A stretch of 64,000 nt of DNA. Origin: Propionispora vibrioides. Its GTDB lineage: Bacteria; Bacillota; Negativicutes; Propionisporales; Propionisporaceae. A model generated the notes under the pieces. The model saw only the letters and a list, made by a program, of their open reading frames with translations. It was not told where the DNA came from and did not search any database. Shown in pieces: positions 41,236 through 50,783 of this stretch. Positions within the stretch are counted from its first letter, which is position 1, and the number at the start of each line of letters is the position of its first letter. Made by a program: the position numbers and the translations under genes. The stretch covers positions 186,001 to 250,000 of the forward strand of contig NZ_FODY01000003.1 in the NCBI RefSeq assembly GCF_900110485.1. The letters run 5' to 3'.

Positions 41236-42435
41236 TTATACGGCATCCTGCTGCTGTCCGCAAATGCCGATTTCTTCGTCCGTAAGATAACAGGCCGGAT
41301 CGGATTCCCAGAAGTCACCGGTAATCGCTTCGGCTCTGGTACGGAAATTGCCGTTACAGTTGGCCAGATACTGACAGGCGGCACAGCGGCCTTTTAAGAG
41401 TGGTTTACGGTCTTTTAAACCGGCCAAAACGGGATGGCTCAAATCGGTCCAGATATCGCCGAACTTTCTTTCCCGCACATTACCGAAGGTATGGTGCTGC
41501 GTAAACTGGTCAGGGTGCACATAGCCGTTGGGATCAACTTCGGCAAAAGCAATGCCCGAACGGTTGCCGCCGTTCATCGAAATGAGTTCCTTAATTCTGG
41601 CGGCCAAAGCGGGATTGTTCTCCTCCAATGCCTTTAAGTACATGTATACGCCATCGCAGTGATTATCGACTGTCAGAATCTCCTTGGCCAGACCGCGCCG
41701 TTCAAAATCCCGGGTCCGGCGAATAATGATATCCATCGCCTGCCGCGATTCGGCCGGTGTCACATCCTCATCCAGCATCTGATTGCCCCGGCCGGAGTAT
41801 ACCAGATGGTAAAAACAGACGCGGTCAATATTTTCCTCTTCAATGAAGTCGAAAATATGCTCCAGCTCCTGCAAATTATGCTTGTTGATCGTAAAGCGCA
41901 GTCCAACCCGCTGACCGACAGCCACACAGTTTTGAATTCCCTGCATAGCCGCCGCAAAGGCTCCCTCTTTGCCCCGGAAAGCATCGTTCACTTCCCGCAA
42001 TCCGTCAAGAGAAATGCCCACGTAACCCACACCGATCTGCTTGATCCGGGCCGCGACCTCCGCTGTGATAAGCGTACCGTTGGTCGACAGCGTCGGACGG
42101 ATACCTTTTTCAGCCGCATAAGCCGCCAGTTCAAAAAAATCGGGCCGGATGAGCGGCTCGCCGCCGGAAAATAGCAGGACAGGCACTTTGAACTCCGCCA
42201 AATCATCAATAAACCGCCGAGCTTCCGCCGTCGTCAGCTCCCCCTGGTACTTTTGCGCATCCGATTCCATATAACAGTGACGGCAGCGCAGATTGCAGGT
42301 CTTAGTGGAATTCCAGACCACTACCGGACCGGCTCCTTTCGTAACACCGTGCCGCGCGCCTCGCGACGCATGATTATACCGTAATCCATCGCCGAAATAA
42401 TCGGTCGAAAATAACAATTTCGTGACGCTTATCAT
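41236..42435 (-). CDS. ahbC: Radical SAM protein AhbC (12,18-didecarboxysiroheme deacetylase; NirJ1-like)
   Basis: 399 residues from ATG 42435 (AGGTGG 9 bases upstream). It starts with the NirJ1-type ISVTKLLFSTDYFGDGLRYN, followed by radical SAM TCNLRCRHCYMES (CxxxCxxC), SGGEPLIRPDFFEL and LSTNGTLIT. The C-terminus has CAACQYLANCNGNFRTRAEA and DPACYL for an auxiliary cluster. AhbC removes two acetate side chains in the conversion of didecarboxysiroheme to Fe-coproporphyrin III, and the next gene, 24 bases away, finishes heme. A TetR gene lies just upstream in the same direction. Confidence 0.82.
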   Translation of the reverse strand: MISVTKLLFSTDYFGDGLRYNHASRGARHGVTKGAGPVVVWNSTKTCNLRCRHCYMESDAQKYQGELTTAEARRFIDDLAEFKVPVLLFSGGEPLIRPDFFELAAYAAEKGIRPTLSTNGTLITAEVAARIKQIGVGYVGISLDGLREVNDAFRGKEGAFAAAMQGIQNCVAVGQRVGLRFTINKHNLQELEHIFDFIEEENIDRVCFYHLVYSGRGNQMLDEDVTPAESRQAMDIIIRRTRDFERRGLAKEILTVDNHCDGVYMYLKALEENNPALAARIKELISMNGGNRSGIAFAEVDPNGYVHPDQFTQHHTFGNVRERKFGDIWTDLSHPVLAGLKDRKPLLKGRCAACQYLANCNGNFRTRAEAITGDFWESDPACYLTDEEIGICGQQQDAV

Positions 42436-42595
42436 TCGTTTTATCCACCTGCACCTATCTCGATTTATTGTAATCTGTCCATTAAAACAGAATATAATTC
42501 ATAACTGAATCACATTCACTATTAACTGTAGTTTATCATGCCGGCACAGCCCGGTCAATGTCCGCTCATTAATTTTCCAATGCCAGGCAGCCGTC

Positions 42596-43207
42596 TTAAC
42601 CCGGCTGCCGGCCGCCCGCCGCCAGACCGGTCAGGATAATTTTCAGCTTGTATTCGATATTCTCCATAAACCCGATGTCCAGACTGCTGAACGAAGCGGC
42701 CTGAAACACGGCATGAAACATTTCCGTAATGACTTCGGCCGGAATATCCGACCGGAATTCACCCTTTGCCTGCCCGTCCTGAATAATGCTGAGAAAAATG
42801 CTTTTAAAAGTCAGCCGTCCCGGCGACGGAGCATGGGGCTTACCGCCCGCTCCTCTGGCAGCGGCGCTCAAAAACAGAGGCAGCACAAAACGGTTTTGAT
42901 CCAGGATACGGCCGGTCAATAAAAACATCTCGGACAGCACCTCGGCGGCCGGCCTGGGCTCCTGCAGCAATTTGGTGTAGGACTGGTTGATATTTAGCGT
43001 TATTTCGGCCAGAAAATGCTTTAATATTTCTTCCTTGGACTGAAAATAATTATAAAAAGTTCCCAGCCCCAAGTCGGCTTCACTCATAATTTCGGCAATG
43101 GACGTATCATTGTAGCCCTTTTGAGCAAACAGCGTAACAGCCGCTTCAATAATGGCATTTTTGGAATCTCTCTTCTTTCTTTCCCGTCGATTGCTTATTT
43201 TAACCAC
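42596..43207 (-). CDS. TetR-family transcriptional regulator
   Basis: 203 residues from GTG 43207 (GGGGGAGG 4 bases upstream). N-terminal HTH of TetR type: SKNAIIEAAVTLFAQKGYND, TSIAEIMSEADLGLGTFYNY and FQSKEEIL (residues ~15-62). The C-terminal ligand domain is uncharacterised. It ends ~160 bp upstream of ahbC on the same strand, with no clear terminator, so it could regulate or be co-transcribed with the heme genes. It is divergent from the HD-GYP gene, and the 43208-43425 gap may hold its operator. Confidence 0.87.
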   Translation of the reverse strand: MVKISNRRERKKRDSKNAIIEAAVTLFAQKGYNDTSIAEIMSEADLGLGTFYNYFQSKEEILKHFLAEITLNINQSYTKLLQEPRPAAEVLSEMFLLTGRILDQNRFVLPLFLSAAARGAGGKPHAPSPGRLTFKSIFLSIIQDGQAKGEFRSDIPAEVITEMFHAVFQAASFSSLDIGFMENIEYKLKIILTGLAAGGRQPG

Positions 43208-43425
43208 GGAACCTCCCCCTATAATCCGGTAAATAACTGATTCGCTTTTTATTATACCGGATATCGCAAAGATTACAATGCCCTGCGGTTAGACGCTCCG
43301 CCAGCGGCGCAGACCGAAAAAAGATTGACCGCCCGGAAGGAAAGCCTATCGCTTATGTAGAATTACCCAGAATATTCCTAAAATAGAATGTCCATTAAAA
43401 ATTATGCAAAACAAGCGAGGGTACA

Positions 43426-44037
43426 GTGAACGAGCCAGTGCAAAGTAACGTACCAATCATCGACAAAGTAAACATGGATGCTATTGAGGCCTTCTGCCGG
43501 GAAGTGTACTATTGCGACCCCTATACCTCTATGCATGAGGAGCATGTGGCGGAGCTCATGGCCGGCCTGGCCAGCCAATTGGGCATGAATTCCAATGAAA
43601 TCAGTCTTGCCTTTATCGTCGGTCTCGTACACGATGTCGGCAAGATTAAAATTCCTGAATACATTCTCACCAAGCCCGGCAAATTGACCGCTGAAGAATT
43701 CAGCATTATGAAAGAACACGCTGAACAGGGCGCCGCTATGCTGGCCGCCGTGGAAGGGGCCGACTTCATTGTCCCGATCATGCGCCACCACCATGAACGG
43801 TACGACGGCAATGGCTATCCGTCGGGGCTCAGCGGCATCTCCATTCCACTGCTAAGCCGGATGCTGGCAGTCTGCGATTCCTTTGACGCCATGACCACTC
43901 ACCGGTGCTACCGGGAGCCTGTGACGCTGGAGGCCTCGGTGGAAGAAATCCGGCACTGTTCCGGCACTCAGTTCGATCCGGCAATTGCCGAAGTCTTCAT
44001 CCAGTTTCTAAAAGAGCGTTTTGGGTTCTCTATCTAA
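43426..44037 (+). CDS. HD-GYP domain protein (probable c-di-GMP phosphodiesterase)
   Basis: 203 residues from GTG 43426 (GAGGG 4 bases upstream). The HD motif is VGLVHDVGKIKIPEYIL (~residue 66) and the GYP motif MRHHHERYDGNGYPSGL (~residue 122), both complete; the later FDAMTTHRCYREP matches. It lacks any sensory or receiver domain, so it is a stand-alone catalytic domain. Such enzymes linearise or degrade c-di-GMP, affecting motility, biofilm or sporulation. Divergent from TetR. Confidence 0.88.
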   Translation: MNEPVQSNVPIIDKVNMDAIEAFCREVYYCDPYTSMHEEHVAELMAGLASQLGMNSNEISLAFIVGLVHDVGKIKIPEYILTKPGKLTAEEFSIMKEHAEQGAAMLAAVEGADFIVPIMRHHHERYDGNGYPSGLSGISIPLLSRMLAVCDSFDAMTTHRCYREPVTLEASVEEIRHCSGTQFDPAIAEVFIQFLKERFGFSI

Positions 44038-44070
44038 GACCAACATAAATACAGTCTGCGCCATCAGCAT

Positions 44071-44109
44071 AATAATAACTCCCGCCTATCGCATGCGGGA
44101 GTTATTATT
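44071..44109. terminator. Bidirectional intrinsic terminator
   Basis: A 15-bp perfect stem (44071-44085 with 44095-44109), rich in A/T at its base, lies between the convergent HD-GYP and metA genes. Confidence 0.85.
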
Positions 44110-44124
44110 ATTTTATTATCCCGA

Positions 44125-45081
44125 TTAGATTCCATCTCCAAAAAGGCCGTTTAACTCGCCTTCATCATTGAGTTTATTCAAATCGAACGGCGTTCCCTGA
44201 TATACATAATAGTTCAGCCAATTGGTGAACAGCAAATTGGCGGCACTGCGCCAACGCACCACAGGCGTCTGTGTCGGATCATCCTCAGGATAGTAATTAA
44301 CCGGCACCTGAACAGACAGTCCCTGGCTGATATCGCGGTCATATTCCGCCTTCAGCGTCAGCGGGTCATACTCTGAATGACCGGTAATGAAGAAATGGCG
44401 GCGTTTTTTATCTATTACGGCATAAATGCCGGCTGCTTCCGACTCGGATAAAATCGTCAGGTCCGGGACTTTTTCGATATCTTCCCGCCTTACTTCGGTA
44501 TGCCGGGAATGGGGCACGTAAAATACGTCATCAAAGCCGCGGAATAACATCTTTTCCTTGATATTCACCGTATGGGCAAAGACGCCAAACATTTTTTGTT
44601 TAAGCGGATATTTAGGAATTCCATAGTAATGATAGAGCGCGGCCTGGGCACCCCAGCAAATATGCAGCGTCGAATACACATTCTTCCGGCTCCAGTCCAT
44701 AATGGCGCACAGTTCCTCCCAGTAGGCCACCTCTTCAAAGGGAATTTGCTCCACCGGCGCCCCGGTAATAATCATGCCGTCATATTTGCGGTTTTTAACT
44801 GCGTCAAAGGTCTCGTAAAATTTGACCAGATGCTCCTGCGGCGTGTTTTTCGGTTCATACGTTGCCGTATACATAAAATCAAACTCCACCTGCAGCGGTG
44901 AGTTGCCCAGAAGCCGGAGCAACTGCGTCTCGGTAACAATTTTGGTCGGCATCAGATTTAGCAGCAAGATGCGCAGCGGACGGATATCCTGCGCGTAAGC
45001 GCGGTCTTCATCCATGGTAAAAATATTTTCTTGCTCAAGCGTGTGCACAGCAGGCAAATTATTAGGAATCTTAATCGGCAT
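44125..45081 (-). CDS. metA: Homoserine O-acyltransferase MetA (HTS fold)
   Basis: 318 residues from ATG 45081 (AGGGGAG 8 bases upstream). Class I glutamine amidotransferase-like fold with the catalytic Cys in [18 protein letters not shown] (~residue 142), the PHSRHTEV loop, and His in [13 protein letters not shown] with Glu nearby. It acylates homoserine in the first step of methionine synthesis. Firmicute MetA proteins usually use acetyl-CoA even though named for succinyl transfer; residue Glu in [12 protein letters not shown] is consistent with acetyl specificity (inference). Single gene with a long structured leader. Confidence 0.9.
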   Translation of the reverse strand: MPIKIPNNLPAVHTLEQENIFTMDEDRAYAQDIRPLRILLLNLMPTKIVTETQLLRLLGNSPLQVEFDFMYTATYEPKNTPQEHLVKFYETFDAVKNRKYDGMIITGAPVEQIPFEEVAYWEELCAIMDWSRKNVYSTLHICWGAQAALYHYYGIPKYPLKQKMFGVFAHTVNIKEKMLFRGFDDVFYVPHSRHTEVRREDIEKVPDLTILSESEAAGIYAVIDKKRRHFFITGHSEYDPLTLKAEYDRDISQGLSVQVPVNYYPEDDPTQTPVVRWRSAANLLFTNWLNYYVYQGTPFDLNKLNDEGELNGLFGDGI

Positions 45082-45129
45082 TGGTTCATCTCCCCTTCGC
45101 ACCTTAGTCCACTTGCGCGAAAACACCCC

Positions 45130-45167
45130 AAGGGTTTTATCCGCCCGACCGGCAGATAAAGCCCTTT
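45130..45167 (-). promoter_or_regulatory. Structured hairpin in the metA leader
   Basis: A ~17-bp stem (AAGGGTTTTATCCGCC at 45130 with GGCAGATAAAGCCCTT ending at 45167) lies ~50 bases before the metA start, followed on the minus strand by only a short TTTT. The leader also holds GC-rich inverted repeats (45183-45221). No S-box core motif was found, so the class of any riboswitch is unclear. Confidence 0.45.
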
Positions 45168-45246
45168 TGCCGTTCCGCTATGTATGGCAGCCGCTTGTTG
45201 CCGCATCGGCGGCCCAACGCGGTGATGGCTGTTTATAATTATAACC

Positions 45247-45276
45247 ATTATACTCTCGACACCGGCCACTGTTCAA
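45247..45276 (-). promoter_or_regulatory. Promoter of metA
   Basis: On the minus strand TTGAAC (45271-45276) and TATAAT (45247-45252) are 18 bp apart. The leader is then ~160 bases long. Confidence 0.65.
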
Positions 45277-45325
45277 GCAGGAATGTCGTAAACAGTGACC
45301 GCAGCACTTGTTTGCTGTTTCACTG

Positions 45326-46300
45326 TTAAGCGACGGGATAGATTAGCCGGGCCAGGAAAATAAAAAAGGTCAGGGTCAAAACACTAAGCAAAGTAGACAC
45401 CATGACCGTCTGTGCCGCAAATTCCGGGCAGTTCCTGCATTCAACGGCGATCAGGGCCGTATTCACCGCCGTAGGTACGGCATTGGCAATCAGCATAATC
45501 TGCGCTGCGACGCCGCTGAGCCCCCAGAGAGCGATGCCCGCCATGGCCAGCAGCGGCCCGCCGACAAGCCGGATAGCTACCGCAAGATACACATCGCCAC
45601 TGGCAAAGTGAAAAACCGATTGCGACAACTGCACCCCCAGCGTAATTAAAATCAAGGGCACCATTCCGTCCCGCAGATAGGAAAGCGCCGGCCACAGAAA
45701 GGTCTGCTCCACGGCAAAATTTCCTGCCCGGCAAAGCACAACCAGCGGCAACGCATAAATGGGAGGCATCCGCAGCATCTGCAGCACCGCCTGCCTGCCG
45801 CTGAGCCGGGCCTGGCCGGCATTAAAAAACCCCCAGGTGTTCACGCAGATATTTTGCATAATCAGTACCATAATCTGAGCGGCAACCGCCGTATCCAGAT
45901 ACGGCGTCTTCCCATCCACCAGAAACGGTTCGCCGGAAAAAATCAACGTAGCCAGAGCCAGACCGATATTCCCCACATTGCTGAACATGATCGAGTTCTT
46001 AAAAGCGTTGGTAAAGCTCCGTTCGTAGTTGCGATACCGTCCGATCACCTCCCCCAGCAGGGCGTTAACCAAAATCAGGGAAAATCCGCAAAAGACCACC
46101 TGCAAGAGATCCCAGTGAAAGCTGGTATTATATAAGTTCACAAATAAAAAGGCCGGGGTAAACAGATAAAAGTTAAGCTTACTAAGGGTAAACACATCCA
46201 GCCTGAATCGCTTACCTAGCAGAAAACCCAGCAAAATCAACAAACAAATGGGTATGATATTGTAGCTTAATATATACAAAAAAACAGCCATGTTTTCCAT
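45326..46300 (-). CDS. AEC-family transporter (auxin efflux carrier-like)
   Basis: 324 residues from ATG 46300, with GAGGA 8 bases upstream. About ten membrane helices with the family halves: LGFLLGKRFRLDVFTLSKLN near the N-terminus, SIMFSNVGNIGLALATLIF in the middle (Asn-Gly crossover motif) and IANAVPTAVNTALIAVE near the C-terminus. AEC members (e.g. MleP, MdcF) move malate, malonate or other organic acids; the substrate here is unknown. Single gene between metA and the metallohydrolase. Confidence 0.85.
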   Translation of the reverse strand: MENMAVFLYILSYNIIPICLLILLGFLLGKRFRLDVFTLSKLNFYLFTPAFLFVNLYNTSFHWDLLQVVFCGFSLILVNALLGEVIGRYRNYERSFTNAFKNSIMFSNVGNIGLALATLIFSGEPFLVDGKTPYLDTAVAAQIMVLIMQNICVNTWGFFNAGQARLSGRQAVLQMLRMPPIYALPLVVLCRAGNFAVEQTFLWPALSYLRDGMVPLILITLGVQLSQSVFHFASGDVYLAVAIRLVGGPLLAMAGIALWGLSGVAAQIMLIANAVPTAVNTALIAVECRNCPEFAAQTVMVSTLLSVLTLTFFIFLARLIYPVA

Positions 46301-46425
46301 GCCACCTATCCTCGCCAGTATATAATCGGAATACTTAATTCCCTCCTTGCAAATATACTTAATAGTATACACCAAACCGGCAGCTTTTTCCTGTACCCTG
46401 CGCCACACGGCCTGCCTCCGGTATA

Positions 46426-46476
46426 AACAACAACAGCCAAGCCAGCCGGATTACGGCAGCCTTGGCTGTTGTTGTT
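46426..46476 (-). terminator. Intrinsic terminator of the MBL-fold gene
   Basis: A 16-bp perfect stem (46426-46441 with 46461-46476) is followed on the minus strand by TTGTTTATA. It lies 84 bases past the stop at 46561. Confidence 0.75.
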
Positions 46477-46560
46477 ATCTGGTTTTCACCTGGGATAGGC
46501 TCGTTACAGGGCATTTCCCAGAATCTTTCAGCTCACCGCCAGGGTTACACTGTTTATAAA

Positions 46561-47712
46561 CTATCGGATTGTTTCCCACCAATGGCTGAACGGCTGCTCT
46601 TTATCATCAAGCAGCACCGGCTGACCAATGACCGGAGTCAGCAACCGGTATGGCTTATCCTGACTGGCCGCCGTAATCCGCCGGAACGGCTCATCCCAGG
46701 GATGGTTGGCCAGGGCAAATTTCGCCGTGTGCCCCGGCAGTACGGCCCGGGCCCGGATATCGACAGCCGCCTGAGCGACCTCTTCCGGCAGCATGTGAAT
46801 ATAACGCCAACGTTGATCATACTGCCCGTTTTCCATGATCGCCAGGTCAAAACCACCGAACCTGTCGCCAATCTCTCTCAGATGTGGTCCATAACCGCCA
46901 TCACCGCTGTAGTACACCCGTCGCTGCGCGGCAAGCAAGGCAAAACCGGCCCATAAAGTTCTGTTCCTGGTCAGCAGGCGGCCGGAAAAATGCCGGGCCG
47001 GCAGCAGCTCTACCGCCAAGTCCTCAGCTACTTCCACCCGGTCAAACCAGTCGCCTTCGTGGATACACTCCGGCGCGAAGCCCCACTGCGAGAAGTAGCC
47101 ACCCACGCCAAGGGGACAGACAATCTGTCCGATCTTGCTTTGCAGGGCCATAACGGTTGGATAGTCAAGATGATCCCAGTGGTCGTGTGAAATTAAGAGG
47201 CAATCGATCCCGGGCATATCGTCCGGAGCATAGGGATTCGCTCCGGCAAAAGCCCTATTCACCAGGGAAACCGGCGATGCATAGGAGCTGAACACCGGAT
47301 CAATGAGGATTCGCCGGCCGCCAAGCTGCAAAAAGTACGAAGAATGGCCCAGCCAAATGACCATATCCTGCCTGCTATCCAGTGTCAGTAAATCAACCTT
47401 AGCCGAAGGAACAGGTTCGTTCGGAACCGGCCGTTCCCTTTGGGCCAACACAAATTTAGCCAGCGAGCTGATCAGGCTGGTGTCCTCCACCAGCATTGGC
47501 GTGGGCAGCAGGTTTTTAAACTGCCCGTTGACATAATGGGAAGACGCCTCCAATTTTTTCAGATAACTTCCGGCCGGCAGCCGGCCAAACTGCGGTTGTC
47601 TCAGATACAGCCAGATAAACGCCGCCACCCCGCCGCTCATCAGCAAAAATAATATGACCAGTTCTTTACCCATCGCTCTGTAACGGTCTCCCATCCTGTT
47701 TAGTCTGCGCAA
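46561..47712 (-). CDS. MBL-fold metallohydrolase, NAPE-PLD/UlaG-like, membrane anchored
   Basis: 383 residues if started at TTG 47712; later ATGs at residues 7 or 14 are possible and none has a clear ribosome site. A hydrophobic N-terminal segment (ELVILFLLMSGGVAAFIWLY) anchors or exports it. Zinc motifs: GHSSYFL, SHDHWDHLD (HxHxDH), PARHFSG, YYSGDGGY and VLPGHT, the order of the NAPE-phospholipase D-like branch. The substrate is unknown. It begins 13 bases after the MerR gene, so the two are co-transcribed and MerR may sense its substrate or a related toxic compound. Confidence 0.85.
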   Translation of the reverse strand: MRRLNRMGDRYRAMGKELVILFLLMSGGVAAFIWLYLRQPQFGRLPAGSYLKKLEASSHYVNGQFKNLLPTPMLVEDTSLISSLAKFVLAQRERPVPNEPVPSAKVDLLTLDSRQDMVIWLGHSSYFLQLGGRRILIDPVFSSYASPVSLVNRAFAGANPYAPDDMPGIDCLLISHDHWDHLDYPTVMALQSKIGQIVCPLGVGGYFSQWGFAPECIHEGDWFDRVEVAEDLAVELLPARHFSGRLLTRNRTLWAGFALLAAQRRVYYSGDGGYGPHLREIGDRFGGFDLAIMENGQYDQRWRYIHMLPEEVAQAAVDIRARAVLPGHTAKFALANHPWDEPFRRITAASQDKPYRLLTPVIGQPVLLDDKEQPFSHWWETIR

Positions 47713-47725
47713 AATAACAGCAGCT

Positions 47726-48109
47726 TCAGTGCGTCTTTTTTAATTCCTGTTCTTTAACAATAACCGACTGTTCGTAACGATCAATTTTCTTATTAAGCCG
47801 TTCCAGCGTGCTCTGCATATCCTCCATCCGGGCCAATAACTGCTTGCGCTGCTCAAGCAGCAGCTCTTTCCTGGCGGCCACCGTATCCTCGCCCTGCTGA
47901 AAAAGCGTCACATATTCAATCAGCACTTCAATCGGCAATCCGGCATTGCGCATGCATTTAATGAACTCCACCCACCGGCAGTCTTCCTCCGAATAGTCCC
48001 GGATGCCGCTTTTATTGCGAGGCACACTGGGAAGCAAACCAATTCGCTCATAATAGCGAAGTGTGTCCTGGGAAAGATCAAATTTTCTACTGACTTCAGC
48101 GATATTCAA
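47726..48109 (-). CDS. MerR-family transcriptional activator
   Basis: 127 residues from TTG 48109, with GAGGGG 8 bases upstream; a GTG at 48118 is closer to the site. N-terminal winged HTH (IAEVSRKFDLSQDTLRYYER, IGLLPSVPRNKSGIRDY) and a long C-terminal coiled coil. There are no conserved metal-binding Cys, so it is like the AdhR/NmlR-type aldehyde or stress sensors. Its promoter at 48332-48362 has the 19-bp spacer characteristic of MerR targets, so it regulates itself and the metallohydrolase. Repeat copy C lies in its leader. Confidence 0.88.
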   Translation of the reverse strand: MNIAEVSRKFDLSQDTLRYYERIGLLPSVPRNKSGIRDYSEEDCRWVEFIKCMRNAGLPIEVLIEYVTLFQQGEDTVAARKELLLEQRKQLLARMEDMQSTLERLNKKIDRYEQSVIVKEQELKKTH

Positions 48110-48130
48110 ACCGCTCACCCCTCTATCTGT

Positions 48131-48295
48131 CGGGGACCTCTGCTTAATTCACACCGCGCGTTCTGACGGATCCCTTTCCGCCTGATGCGTCAGCAAAACC
48201 TTGAAATAGCGAAGCTTTTCCCGCGGTTTTGCTTCCTTGCCTGATGAAAAAAATCTCTCGCCAGACCGGCAGGTTCATTAAATCAGCGGTCCCTG
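48131..48295 (-). repeat. Dispersed hairpin element, copy C
   Basis: ~165 bp, minus orientation like copy A. It lies in the 5' leader of merR, between its promoter and start codon. Ends GGGACC...GGTCCCT remain complementary. Confidence 0.8.
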
Positions 48296-48331
48296 AAATA
48301 TTTGCCTTTCGGCACCACACTATATAGCTTT

Positions 48332-48362
48332 ACTTTATCACTTGGAGTTTACTCTAAGTCAA
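48332..48362 (-). promoter_or_regulatory. MerR-type promoter with 19-bp spacer
   Basis: On the minus strand TTGACT (48357-48362) and TAAAGT (48332-48337) are 19 bp apart. The spacer holds the inverted repeat CTTAGAGTAAACTCCAAG (48341-48358). Long spacer plus dyad is the signature of MerR-activated promoters. It points at the merR gene, ~215 bp downstream. Confidence 0.75.
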
Positions 48363-48374
48363 GAAAAAAATTAA

Positions 48375-48402
48375 CCCTGGCTCCGTTATTGCGAAGTCAG
48401 GG
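48375..48402 (-). terminator. Intrinsic terminator of the permease gene
   Basis: An 11-bp stem with two imperfect pairs is followed on the minus strand by TTTTTTT. It lies ~25 bases past the permease stop at 48427. Confidence 0.7.
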
Positions 48403-48426
48403 CTGAGTTATAAAGAACCGTCTTAC

Positions 48427-49728
48427 TTATCCGTGCACTGTCAGCTTAGGCTGTGTCACGCTTTTTCCGGCTGTCATGTTTAAAAGGATATTCAAAATGA
48501 CCGCTGTCAGCGCGCCGGTTACAATGCCATTTTCAAAAAACATCTTAAGCAGCGGCGGCAGCTTGGCAAACAGATTGGGCACCACGGTCACGCCCAGACC
48601 TAAGGTCACCGAACAGGCGATAACCAGTAAATTTTCATTGCTGGTAAAATCGACCTTGCTTAGCATTCTAATGCCGGAAGCCACCACAATGCCAAACATG
48701 GCAATCATAGCGCCGCCCAGCACGGCACTGGGTATAATCATCGCCAAAGCGGCGAATTTAGGAATAAAGCCTAACAAAATCAACATTCCCCCGGCAACAA
48801 TGGTCACATTGGCCGTTTTGGAATTTGAAAGCTGCACCAGGCCTACATTCTGCGAGAAAGTGGTATAGGGGAAGGAATTAAACAGTCCGCCAAGCATAAC
48901 AGCCAGACCTTCAGCCCGGTAGCCCCGGGCCAGATCGTCCTCCGACAAATCCCGTTTGCAAATCTCGCCCAGCGCCATGAACACGCCGGTCGATTCAATC
49001 ATACTAACAACGGCTACAATGATCATCGTAATCACGGCACTCGGTTCAAAGGTAGGCACACCGAAATAGAGCGGTGTGACCAGGTTAAACCAGGAAGCCT
49101 GAGCTACACTGCCCAGCGATACCGTTCCTATAAAACCGGCAGCCAAAGTGCCGGCAACGAGGCCCAGCAGTACGGAAATAGAGCGGATAAATCCCTGGGT
49201 AAACCGGTTGACCAGGATAATAAATAGTAACGTACCAAAGGCCAGAGCAAAATTAGTCAGTGAACCGAAGTCCGGACTGCCCACACCGCCGGCCATATTG
49301 TTAATGGCCACAGGCACCAGCGTAACGCCGATAATAGTCACCACTGAGCCGGTTACCACGGGTGGGAAAAATTTGACCAGCTTGGAAAAATAATTAGCAA
49401 TAAGAACGACAAACAGACCGGAACAGATGATCGAGCCATACATGGCTGTCAGTCCGTACTGGCCTCCGATACTGATCATGGGAAACACGGCGGTAAAGGT
49501 ACAGCCCAGCACAACCGGCAGACCAATGCCGAAAAAGGGATTCCGCCAAGCCTGGAGTAAGGTGGCAATTCCCGAAGTCAGCAAATCGGCGGCGATGATG
49601 TAGCTCATTTGCGTGGCGTCCAGTTTTAAAGCCCCGCCAACAATCAACGGTACGATAATCGCACCGGCATACATGGCGAGCACATGCTGCGCGCCAAGCA
49701 ACAGGGTTTTTCCATTGGTTTGTTTCAT
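48427..49728 (-). CDS. Xanthine/uracil permease (nucleobase:cation symporter-2)
   Basis: 433 residues with about 14 helices of the NCS2 fold. Family motifs: LLGAQHVLAMYAGAIIVPLI at the start, GCTFTAVFPMI, the substrate-binding VSMIESTGVFMALGEI with the conserved Glu, and the NVGLVQLSNSKTANV stretch. Downstream of xpt under a purine riboswitch, so xanthine (or guanine/uric acid) is the likely substrate and PbuX the closest role. GGAGG lies 7 bases before the ATG. Confidence 0.9.
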   Translation of the reverse strand: MKQTNGKTLLLGAQHVLAMYAGAIIVPLIVGGALKLDATQMSYIIAADLLTSGIATLLQAWRNPFFGIGLPVVLGCTFTAVFPMISIGGQYGLTAMYGSIICSGLFVVLIANYFSKLVKFFPPVVTGSVVTIIGVTLVPVAINNMAGGVGSPDFGSLTNFALAFGTLLFIILVNRFTQGFIRSISVLLGLVAGTLAAGFIGTVSLGSVAQASWFNLVTPLYFGVPTFEPSAVITMIIVAVVSMIESTGVFMALGEICKRDLSEDDLARGYRAEGLAVMLGGLFNSFPYTTFSQNVGLVQLSNSKTANVTIVAGGMLILLGFIPKFAALAMIIPSAVLGGAMIAMFGIVVASGIRMLSKVDFTSNENLLVIACSVTLGLGVTVVPNLFAKLPPLLKMFFENGIVTGALTAVILNILLNMTAGKSVTQPKLTVHG

Positions 49729-49774
49729 AATAACCTCCTATTTAATAACTATAAAATCAATAAGACCGGTAATT

Positions 49775-50362
<588 letters not shown>

Positions 50363-50417
50363 TTATGTCTCGGGGTTAACGAACAAGCATTGCCGGTCCA
50401 ACGGAAACGGCCCGGTC

Positions 50418-50577
50418 TAGGTAACCGCTGATTAACTGAACCTGTCGAGAAATTTTTCCGTCTGGCAAGAAAGTAAAGCCGCAGGAATAGCGGTCCCTAT
50501 TTCAAGGTTTTGCTGACGCAGCCAGGCAGAAAAAGATCCGTCAGGACGCGCAGCGTGAATTAATCATTGGTTACCCA
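50418..50577 (+). repeat. Dispersed hairpin element, copy D
   Basis: ~160 bp, plus orientation. It lies between the xpt leader terminator and the xpt start. Ends TAGGTAACC and GGTTACCCA pair with one mismatch. Confidence 0.8.
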
Positions 50578-50617
50578 GGTGCGTTGATAGTTGAGGAACA
50601 AAGCGCTCTGTTCAATA

Positions 50618-50684
50618 AAAAAGCCCTGACGGGAGACCTTCGCCGTAATGAAACATGAGCGAAATGTCCCCCGCCAGGGCTTTT
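50618..50684 (-). terminator. Terminator in the xpt leader (riboswitch expression platform)
   Basis: A ~22-bp stem with few mismatches (GCCCTGGCGGGGGA.../...CCCGTCAGGGC) is followed on the minus strand by TTTTTTATT. It lies between the purine aptamer and xpt, as expected for transcriptional control, although the ~100-base distance from the aptamer is long. Confidence 0.75.
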
Positions 50685-50783
50685 ATCCCCTTCGGTGTAG
50701 TGTTAACCACTGATACCACCCGGTCACAGCCGTGGCGGGAAATAAAAAAATCCCAACCATGTGGAACCTCAGGTACACTTTCA

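Noticed and set aside
45130-45276. metA leader as an S-box (SAM-I) riboswitch
   Set aside because: GGCC...CGATG...GGCAAC is loosely similar, but the AGAG/GGAGGGA elements and normal spacing are missing.
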